Assembly: GCA_051747385.1 (NCBI GenBank)
Contig: JBNJGB010000009.1
Coordinates: 132,355 to 196,354, forward strand
Length of the DNA: 64,000 nt
DNA from: JBNJGB01 sp051747385
GTDB lineage: Bacteria; Myxococcota_A; UBA9042; PHBI01; JACKFB01
Reading direction: 5' to 3'
In this document: one piece after another, positions 9,245 to 17,872 of the stretch
Position numbering within the stretch: position 1 is the first letter of the stretch
Layout: the number at the start of each line of letters is the position of its first letter
The notes under the pieces: generated by a model
Databases searched by the model: none
What the model saw: the letters and a program-made list of their open reading frames with translations, nothing else
What the model was told of the DNA's origin: nothing
Made by a program: the position numbers and the translations under genes

Positions 9245-9642
9245 GCGGGCCCCGTCTTCTCGTCCGTGTCCTGCTCGGACGGCGCCTCCTCCGCCGGGCG
9301 GCGCCCGTGGGGCGGCGTCGTGGCGACCCGGCCGTCGTCGGACTCATCGCCCGGGGCGCCGTCGCCGGTTTCATCAACCCGGGTGCCGTCGTCGGCCTTT
9401 GCACCCGGGGCGCCGTCGTCCCCGCCGGCGTCGCCGCCCTCCTTCGGCGAGCGCTTCTTCTCGTCGTCCTCCGGGATGGAGGTGGCGTCCGAGATCTCCC
9501 GCTCCAGGCCGGCCATGGCTCGTCGCATCTCGCGCATGCCCTTGCCCAGCGACCGCGCGAGCTCGGGGAGCTTGCCGGGGCCGATGAAGATCAGGGCGGC
9601 CACGAGGATGAGCGCGATCTCCCAGGTTCCGAGCCCGAACAT
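9241..9642 (-). CDS. tatB: TatA/TatB-family translocase subunit
   Basis: A 133-residue protein with the family layout: a short N-terminal membrane helix (FGLGTWEIALILVAALIFIG), the hinge GPGKLPELARSLG, an amphipathic helix, and a long polar, Asp/Gly-rich tail. The Glu in the first membrane helix (GTWEI) and the GPGKLP hinge favour TatB over TatA, but family membership is surer than the subtype. It is expected to work with the TatC encoded immediately downstream, whose start overlaps this stop by four bases. No second tatA-like gene is seen in the window, so this protein could serve both roles. The start chosen is the ATG at 9642; a longer reading would add 12 Arg/Gly-rich residues before the membrane helix. 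Confidence 0.88.
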   Translation of the reverse strand: MFGLGTWEIALILVAALIFIGPGKLPELARSLGKGMREMRRAMAGLEREISDATSIPEDDEKKRSPKEGGDAGGDDGAPGAKADDGTRVDETGDGAPGDESDDGRVATTPPHGRRPAEEAPSEQDTDEKTGPA

Positions 9643-9784
9643 CCGTCCGCCTCTCCCCGGGGAACGGCCCCGGTTCACGTCGCTCGCCCGCGGGCCGGAT
9701 GGCTCTCATCCGTCGCGGCGGCGGCCGATGATATGCACGCCCCCCCTGCGCGGCAAGGTGCGGTCGGGGAGCGTTCCCGCCGAG

Positions 9785-12259
9785 TCAGAACTCGGTCTCG
9801 GTCTCGTGGATGTTCTGTGGGCTCTCGGGCTCCCAGCCGAACTCCGTGGGCGCCGTCCCCTCGCGGTGGGGGATCTCCCGGCCGCCGTCGCGGGCGAGCA
9901 GGCCGGTGTCCGGGTCGACGCGCACCCGGACGATGTCCGGCGGAGGCTCGCGCACGATGGAGCGGTGGGGGCGCCCGGCGCCCACGCGCTCCATGAAGGC
10001 GAGCCAGGCGGGAAGGGCGGTGTCGCTGCCGTACACGCGGTTGACGTCCTCCGACAGGCCGAGGGGACGCTCGCGGCGGTCGGCCCCGATCCAGACCACG
10101 GCCACCCGCTCCCGGGAGAAGCCGTCGAACCACACGTCGTAGGGCAGGGTGCCCGTCTTGCCGGCGACCTCTCGCTCCAGGCGCCGGGCGCGACGGCCCG
10201 TCCCGCGCTCGACCACCTCCACGAGGTTGGCGCCGGTCAGGTAGGCCGTCCGGGGCGCGATCCGCCGCTCGGCGGGGCGCAGGGCCCGATCCCAGGCCGC
10301 GAGGATCACGTCGTGCAGCGGAGCGTGGCGGTCCAGGGGGTGCACGTGGCGCTCCAGCACGCGGCCGCTGTCGTCCACGACCTTGCGGACCAGGCCCATG
10401 GTCGGGTCCAGGCCGCGCCGGGCGAACACGCCGAAGGCGTGCGCCATCCCGAAGGGCGTCTGGTCCGCTCCCAGCACCTCCGAGGTGAAGCCCTCGAGTT
10501 GTCGGGGCAGCCCCAGGGCGCGCCCCCAGGCCTGGTAGTCGTCCCGCGACGTGTGGTGGAGCACGTACTGGAGCACCCTCAGGCTCACCGAGTTCTCGGA
10601 CTTCGCCAGGGCGTCCCAGACGAGCATGTCGTCCTTCGTCCGCTTGCCCGTGGGGTTGTAGTCCCCCTCGCGGAAGGGCGCCCCGGAGAAGAGCGCCGAG
10701 GGTGGCAGGCCGAGGTCGTAGGCCTTGGAGTAGACGATGGGCTTCATGGTGGAGCCCGTCTGGCGGACCGAGAACGCCCGGTTCACCTGGCTGCGATCGA
10801 AGTCCCAGCCGCCGACCAGCGCGTCCAAGCCGCCGCCCGCGGTGGGATAGGACACGAAGGCCCCCTCCATGAGCGGGATGGGGACCATCTCCAGGGACGG
10901 GGCGTCCCGCTTCCCGCCGCCCACCTCCACGTAGACCACGTCCCCCGGGGACAGCGCGTCGTTCATGGCCCCGAGCCGCGGCTCGAAGGACACCCGTCCG
11001 CTGGTGATCCGCCGGCCGCCCTTCACCGGAAACTCCGTGTAGGGGCCGGCCCAGCGCGTGTCCTTCAGTCGGAGCGTGCCGGCGACGCCGTCCGCGAGCT
11101 CCACGGTGGCGGTCTCCTCCCCGGCCTTCGTGACGCGCCCGAGCAGCCTGTCTCCCTCCGAGACACCTCCCGCCGGGAGATACGGGGCCGACCGCGCGAG
11201 GAAGTCGTCCCGCTCCATGCGCCCCAGCGGGCCCGGGAAGCCCTGTCGCTTCGCCAGATCCTCGAGGGCCGCCCCGAGGGCCTCCGAGGCCACGCGCTGG
11301 GTCGCGGGATCCACGGCCATGGACACCCGCAGGCCCAGGTCCAGCCAGCTGCGCCCCTCCCCGTCCTCGCCGTAGCGGTCGACGATCCGCTTGCGGACCT
11401 CCTCCGTGTAGTACGGGACGTGGTCGCCGAGGGTGTCCCGGATCGGGTGGACCTCCAGGTCCGTCGACAGGGCCGCCTCCCGCTCGTCGGCCGTGATCCA
11501 CCCGCGCCGGTGCATCTGGTCCAGGACGTGGCCCATCCGCCGCCGGGCCGCCGGCATGTCCACCGCCGGGTTCACCCGGCCGGGCGACTGGGGCAGGCCG
11601 CCGATCATCGCCACCTCGGCCAGGTCCAGGTCCCAGACGTCCTTCCGGAAGTAGTTCTGGGCGGCTGCCTGCACGCCGTAGCTTCCGTGGCCCAGGTAGA
11701 TGGCGTTCAGGTACCAGGTGAGGATCTGCTGCTTCGTGTAGATGTCCTCCATGCGGCGGGCGAGGATGGCCTCGCGGATCTTCCGCTCGTAGGACTTGTC
11801 GTGGCCCACCAGGGCCTTGGCGAGCTGCTGGGTGATGGTGCTGGCGCCCTCGCGGATCTCCCCGGCGCGGATGTTGGTGATCATGGCCCGCACGATGCCC
11901 TTCAGGTCCACGCCCTCGTGGAAGAAGAACCGGGCGTCCTCGGCCGCCAGGAAGGCCAGGACGAGCTTCCGCGGCAGCTGATCCCAGTCGAGCTGGATCC
12001 GCCGCTGCTGGTACCACTCGCCCACGACCTGGCCGTCGCCGGCCTCGAAGCGCGTGACCCCGGGGGAGACCAGGTCGTCGAAGCGGTCGAGGCGCGGCAG
12101 ATCGCGGGCGTACCAGGCGTAGGCTCCGAACGCGGCGGCCCCGGCGAGGAGCGCCCCGACCAGGCCCACCACGACGAGCGCGCGCAGGGCGGTGCCCGGC
12201 CAGCCGCCCCGGCGGCGGTTGGCGACGCGGACGACGGCTCCGGTGTCTCGATCGCGCAT
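9785..12259 (-). CDS. Class A penicillin-binding protein (bifunctional transglycosylase/transpeptidase)
   Basis: An 824-residue PBP1a-type enzyme that polymerises and cross-links peptidoglycan on the outer face of the inner membrane. After a short cytoplasmic Arg-rich stretch there is one membrane anchor (about residues 20-45). The GT51 glycosyltransferase domain follows, with the catalytic glutamate expected at Glu107 in LAAEDARFFFHEGVD, and with GASTITQQLAK and the RKIREA helix. The transpeptidase domain carries all three motifs: Ser503 in TGSTMKP (SxxK), SENS (SxN) and GKTGT (KTG). It is probably active in both functions. The ATG at 12259 is one of two close candidates (the other is at 12283), and neither has a clear ribosome site. 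It is divergent from the epimerase gene across repeat-filled DNA and lies 142 bases upstream of the tat genes. Confidence 0.93.
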   Translation of the reverse strand: MRDRDTGAVVRVANRRRGGWPGTALRALVVVGLVGALLAGAAAFGAYAWYARDLPRLDRFDDLVSPGVTRFEAGDGQVVGEWYQQRRIQLDWDQLPRKLVLAFLAAEDARFFFHEGVDLKGIVRAMITNIRAGEIREGASTITQQLAKALVGHDKSYERKIREAILARRMEDIYTKQQILTWYLNAIYLGHGSYGVQAAAQNYFRKDVWDLDLAEVAMIGGLPQSPGRVNPAVDMPAARRRMGHVLDQMHRRGWITADEREAALSTDLEVHPIRDTLGDHVPYYTEEVRKRIVDRYGEDGEGRSWLDLGLRVSMAVDPATQRVASEALGAALEDLAKRQGFPGPLGRMERDDFLARSAPYLPAGGVSEGDRLLGRVTKAGEETATVELADGVAGTLRLKDTRWAGPYTEFPVKGGRRITSGRVSFEPRLGAMNDALSPGDVVYVEVGGGKRDAPSLEMVPIPLMEGAFVSYPTAGGGLDALVGGWDFDRSQVNRAFSVRQTGSTMKPIVYSKAYDLGLPPSALFSGAPFREGDYNPTGKRTKDDMLVWDALAKSENSVSLRVLQYVLHHTSRDDYQAWGRALGLPRQLEGFTSEVLGADQTPFGMAHAFGVFARRGLDPTMGLVRKVVDDSGRVLERHVHPLDRHAPLHDVILAAWDRALRPAERRIAPRTAYLTGANLVEVVERGTGRRARRLEREVAGKTGTLPYDVWFDGFSRERVAVVWIGADRRERPLGLSEDVNRVYGSDTALPAWLAFMERVGAGRPHRSIVREPPPDIVRVRVDPDTGLLARDGGREIPHREGTAPTEFGWEPESPQNIHETETEF

Positions 12260-12340
12260 CGCTCGGGAGGGTACGCGGGGCATGGCGGGGCCACAACGGT
12301 TCGGCGACGGCGCCTCATCCCGAAGCCCGGTGGGCTCGCG

Positions 12341-12598
12341 CCCTTGCCCGTGCCCTTGCCTGAAGGAGCGACTCCCGTCGGAGTATCCGGTGCGCTGCAG
12401 ACGCCTCCCGCGGTCCAGGCACTGATCGCGTTCGCTGGGACGGCGGGCGTTCTTCCCGCCAGACGTGGCGTTGCTGATGGCGTCGTCGGCCCATCCAGAG
12501 AAGACCGTTCCTGAAGTCCCTATCCGCCGGGTTGCCGTGGGAGTGCCCGAAGCGCCGACCACGTCCACGTCCACGTTTCGCCGGCTCTCGGCGAGTTG
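12341..12598. repeat. Interspersed repeat modules (CCCTTG array, GAGCGACTC module, CCACGT array)
   Basis: This part of the 390-base gap is made of modules seen elsewhere in the window. First come CCCTTG-type hexamers followed by CCTGAAGGAGCGACTC (12341-12390). Then there is a small hairpin module, GGCGGGCGTTC paired with CCCGCCAGACGT (about 12438-12468). Last is the array starting GACCACGTCCACGTCCACG and running into GGCTCTCGGCGAGTTG (12557-12598). Related copies lie at 17522-17857, 28658-28831, 41733-41997 and 48499-48570. Confidence 0.75.
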
Positions 12599-12652
12599 GT
12601 CGCCCGCGTCGCCGGGGCTTGCAATCCCGCCGGGACGGGCCATGCTGGCGCC

Positions 12653-13669
12653 ATGGGCACGAGCACGCCGGAGGCGCGCCCCACCGGTCCGGTGGACGTG
12701 CTGGTGACCGGGTCCGCGGGCTTCATCGGGTCGGCGCTCGTGGCGCGCCTGCGCGAGGCGGGCGCCACGGTCCAGGGCGTCGACGTGCGCGCGGGCGACG
12801 AGCCCACGATCCGGATGGACGTCCGCGACGGGGCCCACGTCCTGGAGGTCTTCGAACGGCTGCGACCGCGCCGGGTCGTCCACGCGGCGGCCATCGTGGA
12901 CGATCGCGGCGATCCCGGGCTGTTCCAGGCCGTCAACGTCGCCGGCACCCAGAACGTCCTGGACGCGGCGGCGGCCGGTCGGGTCGAGCGCTTCGTGCAC
13001 ATCTCGTCCATCGCGGCGCTGGGCTTCGACCCGGGGCAGGGCGCGGACGAGACGACACCCCTGGACTTCGACACGGGCGCGCCGTACTTCGACACCAAGG
13101 CCGCCAGCGAAGAGCTCGCCCGGCAGGCCATGGTCGAGGGGCACGTCCCCACCGTGGTGTTGCGGCTCGGCGACGTCTACGGCCCGGGCTCGGAGCCCTG
13201 GGTGGAGCGCCCCCTGCGCATGATGCGCGCCCGGGTGCCCGTGCTCGTGGGCGGCGGACGCGGACTCATCGCCCACACCTGGGTCGGCCACGCGGTGGAC
13301 GCCGTGGTCCTGGCGCTGCAGGCACGGGATGCCGACGGCGGCATCTTCCAGGTCACCGACGGGGTCGACGACACGACCTGCGCCGAGTTCTTCAGCCGCC
13401 TGGCCGCGGCGGCGGAGCTGAAGCCCCCGCGCGTCTCCATCCCGTACCGCCTCGCCCTCGCCCTGGCGCGAGGCGGGGAGGTGGTGGAGCGGGCCACCGG
13501 CGTCCACATGCCCCTGAGCAGGGGGGCGGTCCGCTACCTCTGCCGGCGGGCGACGTACTCGACGCGTCGAGCCCGGGCGGTGCTGGGCTGGGCGCCGACC
13601 GTCGACCTGGACGAGGGGATGGAGCGGATCGGCGCCTGGCTGCGCCACCGCGCGGCTACTCCCGCATGA
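12653..13669 (+). CDS. NAD(P)-dependent epimerase/dehydratase-family protein (extended SDR)
   Basis: A 338-residue extended short-chain dehydrogenase. The N-terminal Rossmann fold shows VLVTGSAGFIGS (GxxGxxG), an Asp-containing second strand (GVDVRAGD), and VVHAAAIVD. The catalytic pair is Tyr145 and Lys149 in YFDTK, preceded by HISSIAALG with the partner Ser. The VLRLGDVYGPGS segment and the C-terminal substrate lobe match the 3-beta-hydroxysteroid dehydrogenase/isomerase and nucleoside-diphosphate-sugar epimerase families, which I cannot separate here; substrates would be a sterol-like lipid or a sugar nucleotide. The start is the ATG at 12653, which places the GxxGxxG motif at residue 19; a longer in-frame reading adds repeat-derived sequence. 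Its last 14 bases overlap the end of the convergent acyltransferase gene. Confidence 0.85.
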   Translation: MGTSTPEARPTGPVDVLVTGSAGFIGSALVARLREAGATVQGVDVRAGDEPTIRMDVRDGAHVLEVFERLRPRRVVHAAAIVDDRGDPGLFQAVNVAGTQNVLDAAAAGRVERFVHISSIAALGFDPGQGADETTPLDFDTGAPYFDTKAASEELARQAMVEGHVPTVVLRLGDVYGPGSEPWVERPLRMMRARVPVLVGGGRGLIAHTWVGHAVDAVVLALQARDADGGIFQVTDGVDDTTCAEFFSRLAAAAELKPPRVSIPYRLALALARGGEVVERATGVHMPLSRGAVRYLCRRATYSTRRARAVLGWAPTVDLDEGMERIGAWLRHRAATPA

Positions 13670-16604
13670 ACCCCTGGAGGCGCTCCAGCAGCTCGGGGAG
13701 GGGGTCCTCCTCGCCGGACTCCGTGCCCATTCGGCGCACGAAGCGGTCGCGGCCGCGGCGCTTCCGGACCACGTAGTCCAGCTCCCCGTACGCGTCGAGA
13801 GCGTGCTTGAAGGTCACGGAGCTGGCGGCCTCGGGGCGCGTCACGTCGCCCTCGTGGAAGCGGCGGGCCGCCACGCGCTGGAGGCGCTTGAGGAACTCCT
13901 TCTCGGGCATCTCGGCCGCCACGAGCTCCTGGAGCCCCACGCCCAGGAGCCAGTAGGCCTCCAGCCAGGGCTCGAGGACGTTGTGGAGGTAGTCGAGGAC
14001 GCCCTGGGGGGCCGGGTCGTCCGCGAGGCGGAAGCGCGCGCCGTGCCCGCCCGTCTCCCGCGTGACCAGCCCGGCCCGCTCGAACTCGCCGATGATGGCG
14101 CCGAAGCGCTCGTCGAAGGGGCTGTCCGGCTCGAAGACGAACTCGTACTTGAAGGTCCGGGACAGGCGCCGCGCGGCCAGGCGGGCGTCGTCCTCGGTGG
14201 TCACCCCGTCCTCCGCGGTCGCGTGCAGGGCCGTGGCGAGGATGGCCTCCGGCACGAGCAGATGGACGATGTTGTTCTTGTAGAAGTCGAGCTTGATGCG
14301 CTCTTCGGCGACGGGCGTGTAGACCACCTCGCCCTCGAACTCCCGGGACTCGACGAGCGTGTCCTCGACGTAGTGGTGGAGGACCTTGTCGATGGCCTCC
14401 TCCACCGCCGCGCCGCGGGCCTCGCTCACCGGGCTGTCGGCGCCCAGGGCCAGGCAGTGCGTGCTCCGTCCCTCCTCCTCGACATGCTCCAGGGCCGCGG
14501 CCACCTCCTGGCGCCGGATCTTGAGGGCGTGCTCCAGGGTCTTGGAGAGGGGGGCCTGCTTCCGGCTGGCCACGGCGAGGAGGAAGCCGATTCGGCGCAG
14601 CAGCACGTCCCGTCGCACGCCCCGCTTCGGGTGCGTGAGCAGCGCCATGGCCGTCAGCGCGTTCGGCGTGACCAGGGCGATGTCCTGGATGCCGTCCACG
14701 ACGCGATAGCCCACGCGGCGGACGAAGTCCTGGTAGGAGGGCTCGTCGACCGCCGCGTCCTCCACGCCGGCCTCCTCGATCTGCCGGCGCACGGACAGGG
14801 GCTCGCCGAAGCTCACGTACAGGCGCCCGTACTTGGACCAGAGGACCTTCGTCGTCTTCAGCAGCCCGGTGATGTTCTCCTTCTTCTTCTCGCCGCCCGT
14901 CAGCTCCTGGGTGTAGGCGCGCTCCTCGATGACGCGCTCGTAGCCCACGTAGACCGGGACCAGGTTCACGTCCGAGGCGCTGCCGGAGCGCACGGCGTCC
15001 AGGACCGTCCGCAGCATCCCGTACTTGGGCGGGAGCATCTTGCCCGTCCTGGAGCGGCCGCCCTCGGGGAAGAACTCGATCCAGTAGCCCTCGCGCAGGA
15101 GCTTGCGGATGTACTCGCGGAAGGCCACGCGGTAGGCCTCGTTCTCCCGGAAGCTCCGCCGGATGAAGAAGGCCCCGGAGCGCCGGAAGATGTGGCCGAT
15201 GGGGAAGAAGCTCAGGTTGATGCCGGCGGCGATGTGCGGCGGGATCAGCCCGTTCGCGTAGAAGAGGTAGCTGATGACCAGGTAGTCCACGTGGCTGCGG
15301 TGGCAGGGAAGGAGGACCAGGGGCGCGTTCCGCCCCGCCTCCCTGACCCGCTCCAGGCCGTCCACGTCGGCGATCACCTCGCTGTACATGCGCTCGAAGA
15401 CCAGGGTCAGGCCGATGCACATGCCCTCGATGTAGGCCATGGAGAAGTCGGCGGCCATCTCCTTGAGGTAGCTCGCGATCTGCTTCTCCACCTCCTGTGT
15501 GGAGCGCTCCTCCTCCATGGCCATGCGGCGGATCTCCGCCTGCATCTCCGGGGTCCGGACGATCTCCTGCCGGATGCGCTTCGCGTCCTTCAGGATCGGC
15601 CCCTTGATGACCCGCTCCTCGACCTGGAGCGTCCGCAGCGCCGTGAAGCGGAGCTTCCGCGCGAGCTCGCTGGTGGACAGGTCGTCGGGCTGCTCCAGGA
15701 GGAACTCGAGCAGGTCCACCGGGTGGCCCATCTGGACGAAGGCCTTGCCGCGGTTGATGACGAAGTTCAGGACCTTGCGCGTCGCGCCGGGCGCCGACGG
15801 GTTCCCGAACACCATGTCCCGGATGCTGCGGCGATAGCGGTTCGGGTTCTGGCTCCACACGAGGAGCTGGGGCATGAGCCGGATGGGGCGGGGCGTGGCG
15901 CTCTCCTCCCCCTCGCAGGCCCGGATCCGCTCCTGCTGCACGCCGATGAGGGTCTCCAGGTACTCGTTGGCCTGCTGGTCCGTGGACCAGGGCCACATGC
16001 CGCTCCGCTTGAGGAAGAGCAGGGCGGGCTTGCCGCGCTCCACCCCGTAGGTGAGGAGGTCCGTCTCCTCCAGGATCCGGCGGCGCCGCCCGAACAGCCG
16101 CGACAGCCCGGCCAGGATCAGCCGCCAGAGGGGGCGGAACAGGGTCGTGGCCACGTTGTTCGCGAAGAACACCAGCGGCAGCCCGAACTTCAGGAACGCG
16201 TAGTTGAAGTACAGGTAGTCCAGGAGGCTGTGGTGGTGCATCACGAACACCAGGTCCGCCTCCCGCCCGTGATCCCGGATGGAGCGGACGTGGCGCTCGT
16301 CGAAGGCCACGCTCTCGAAGAGGATCCTCCACAGGCCGCGCCAGAGCAGGCCGGGCTTGCCCAGCATGTGGCTGGGATTGTGCAGGTGGCGCTCGTCCAG
16401 ATCCGGGAAGCGGCGCGGCGCCACCTCCGTCGGGGCCCTGGCGTCGGCCAGCAGCGCCGCCTCCCGGTCCGCCGGCAGCCCTGCGCGCGCGTCCTCGCTC
16501 TCGCCGGAGGAGGGCTCGGCGGCCTCGCGCCTGTGGTCGGACGGGGACATGGCGGGGAGGGGCTCCTGGTGAAGACACGCCCGGCTGCGGACGTGTTCGC
16601 TCAC
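13656..16604 (-). CDS. plsB: Glycerol-3-phosphate acyltransferase, PlsB-type
   Basis: A 982-residue membrane-associated enzyme expected to acylate glycerol 3-phosphate at the sn-1 position, the first step of phospholipid synthesis. The acyltransferase core has all the family motifs in order: CHRSHVDYL (HX4D, His435 and Asp440), GAFFIRR, WIEFFPEGGRSRTGK and VNLVPVYVGYE. Length and the long C-terminal region match the PlsB/GPAT family (E. coli about 807) better than short acyltransferases. The N-terminal half contains a second, weaker acyltransferase-like set beginning MHHHSLLDYLYF, suggesting an internal duplication. The start is uncertain: GTG at 16604 or ATG at 16550, which differ by 18 residues. 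It is convergent with the epimerase gene and divergent from the mlaC-like gene. Confidence 0.88.
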   Translation of the reverse strand: MSEHVRSRACLHQEPLPAMSPSDHRREAAEPSSGESEDARAGLPADREAALLADARAPTEVAPRRFPDLDERHLHNPSHMLGKPGLLWRGLWRILFESVAFDERHVRSIRDHGREADLVFVMHHHSLLDYLYFNYAFLKFGLPLVFFANNVATTLFRPLWRLILAGLSRLFGRRRRILEETDLLTYGVERGKPALLFLKRSGMWPWSTDQQANEYLETLIGVQQERIRACEGEESATPRPIRLMPQLLVWSQNPNRYRRSIRDMVFGNPSAPGATRKVLNFVINRGKAFVQMGHPVDLLEFLLEQPDDLSTSELARKLRFTALRTLQVEERVIKGPILKDAKRIRQEIVRTPEMQAEIRRMAMEEERSTQEVEKQIASYLKEMAADFSMAYIEGMCIGLTLVFERMYSEVIADVDGLERVREAGRNAPLVLLPCHRSHVDYLVISYLFYANGLIPPHIAAGINLSFFPIGHIFRRSGAFFIRRSFRENEAYRVAFREYIRKLLREGYWIEFFPEGGRSRTGKMLPPKYGMLRTVLDAVRSGSASDVNLVPVYVGYERVIEERAYTQELTGGEKKKENITGLLKTTKVLWSKYGRLYVSFGEPLSVRRQIEEAGVEDAAVDEPSYQDFVRRVGYRVVDGIQDIALVTPNALTAMALLTHPKRGVRRDVLLRRIGFLLAVASRKQAPLSKTLEHALKIRRQEVAAALEHVEEEGRSTHCLALGADSPVSEARGAAVEEAIDKVLHHYVEDTLVESREFEGEVVYTPVAEERIKLDFYKNNIVHLLVPEAILATALHATAEDGVTTEDDARLAARRLSRTFKYEFVFEPDSPFDERFGAIIGEFERAGLVTRETGGHGARFRLADDPAPQGVLDYLHNVLEPWLEAYWLLGVGLQELVAAEMPEKEFLKRLQRVAARRFHEGDVTRPEAASSVTFKHALDAYGELDYVVRKRRGRDRFVRRMGTESGEEDPLPELLERLQGFMRE

Positions 16605-16761
16605 GTCCTTCGTGGCACGACCGCGCGGAAGGGCTCAGGGTCGGGTCTCGCGGAAGCGAGCACGGGTGTCAAGCGTTCGGCGTCCCGGCGACGCCGCCGA
16701 GAAGACCTCGCGGCGGCCTTCGCGTTGAGGCGGCGCGACGTGATCCGGTAGGCTGCGTTCG

Positions 16762-17511
16762 GTGAAGACAAGCATGCGAGCCATCCTCGGGGCGCTCGTC
16801 GTCGGCGTGGTCGCGGGCTCGGTGGGGGCGACCCCGCCGGACGCCTCGTCCGCGACGGACGGCGAGATCGGCCCCGCGCCTCCGCGGTGCGCCCCGGACT
16901 CCGAGCGCCCGGACGCGGCGGTGCGCCGGGTCTTCGGAGAGCTGGCGAGGGCGAGCCGCCTGGACGTCCCCGGGCCCGCCGGCGAGCGGCTGCGGGAGCG
17001 CCGGCGGGAGCAGATCGCCGGGCGGAGCGTGGACGTGGACGCCTTCGCCGCCGCCGCCGTGGGCGAGCCGTGGGAGGAGGCCCCCGGCTGGCAGCGCCGC
17101 CGGTGGCGCATCAGCCTGGATGCGCTGCTCCAGAACCGGTACCTGGAGCGCCTCCGGGACCCCACGGATCACCAGCTCACCGTGGAGGACACGAGCCGGA
17201 CCTGCGACGGGGCCCTCGTGGACGCCCGCCTGACCCGGCGCCGGGACGGCGCCCGGTGGGATCTCCAGCTCGAGCTGCGCTGGAGCGGGGACCGCTGGCG
17301 CGCCTGGGACGTGGTCGTGGACGGCGCGAGCCTGGTGGCGACCTACCGCAGCCGCTTCGCCCGCATCGCCCGCGCCGACGGCCTGGAGGGGCTGGACCGC
17401 CAGCTCACGTCCATCGCGAGGCGCTACGGCGTGGCGCTCCCCGCGCCACCGCCGCCCCCGCCCGAGGGCGACGTGGAGTCCGCCGAAGCGGTCGACGCCG
17501 CGGAGGGCTGA
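16762..17511 (+). CDS. MlaC/Ttg2-family periplasmic phospholipid-binding protein
   Basis: A 249-residue exported protein with a signal peptide (cleavage near SVGAT) and an MlaC-like core. The helical segment with AGRSVDVDAFAAAAVG and WRISLDALLQNRYLERL corresponds to the family region that normally reads 'F..m...vlG..w'. The segment DVVVDGASLVATYRSRF matches the conserved 'i.G.slv..yr..f' strand. MlaC proteins shuttle phospholipids between inner and outer membranes. No mlaEFD genes are adjacent, so the partner ABC complex would be elsewhere. The C terminus is a Pro-rich tail. The GTG at 16762 and the ATG four codons on are both possible starts. Divergent from plsB, which suggests but does not prove a shared role in envelope lipid supply. 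Confidence 0.8.
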   Translation: MKTSMRAILGALVVGVVAGSVGATPPDASSATDGEIGPAPPRCAPDSERPDAAVRRVFGELARASRLDVPGPAGERLRERRREQIAGRSVDVDAFAAAAVGEPWEEAPGWQRRRWRISLDALLQNRYLERLRDPTDHQLTVEDTSRTCDGALVDARLTRRRDGARWDLQLELRWSGDRWRAWDVVVDGASLVATYRSRFARIARADGLEGLDRQLTSIARRYGVALPAPPPPPPEGDVESAEAVDAAEG

Positions 17512-17521
17512 GCCCCCTCGG

Positions 17522-17857
17522 CCCTTGCCCATGCCCGACGGAGCGACTCCCGCCGGGATATCCGCTTCGCGGGCGGGGACGCCTGTCCATTGGTCACAAG
17601 TCGTCGAGAGCCCGCGAATCGTGGTCGTGGACGCGGACGTGGTCGGGCTCACCGGGCCCGGCGTTTCGCCCCCATCGGGAGTGGGCTCCGGGACGGGCCG
17701 CCTCGTGCCGCCGGGGCCGACGGATCGGGGAGTGACCGCCGCGGACGGCGGTTGTACTGCATCTTCCCCATGTCCTCCGCGGCTTTGCGGCTTGGCACCT
17801 TGGCGCGAGCCCTTCGGTGCTGGGGAGACGTGTATGATCGACAGGCGGGGACGCCCG
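17522..17857. repeat. Composite interspersed repeat (three modules)
   Basis: The gap between the mlaC-like and L,D-transpeptidase genes is almost wholly repeat. It holds CCCTTG hexamers with GGAGCGACTCCCGCC (17522-17563), then a reversed CCACGT-type module (GAGAGCCCGCGAATCGTGG, about 17606-17645). A 'CTTTGCGGCTTGGCACCTTGG' type module (about 17742-17857) follows, and the two last modules recur in the same order at 41733-41997. No protein-coding signal was recognised. Confidence 0.75.
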
Positions 17858-17872
17858 CGGTCCCTGGCGGTG

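Noticed and set aside
7988..12514. A very long open plus-strand frame (over 1,500 codons) across tatC, tatB and the PBP gene
   Set aside because: Its translation is low-complexity and Gly/Arg/Ala/His/Val-rich with no domain, while the minus strand carries full families. It is a by-product of high GC and codon bias.
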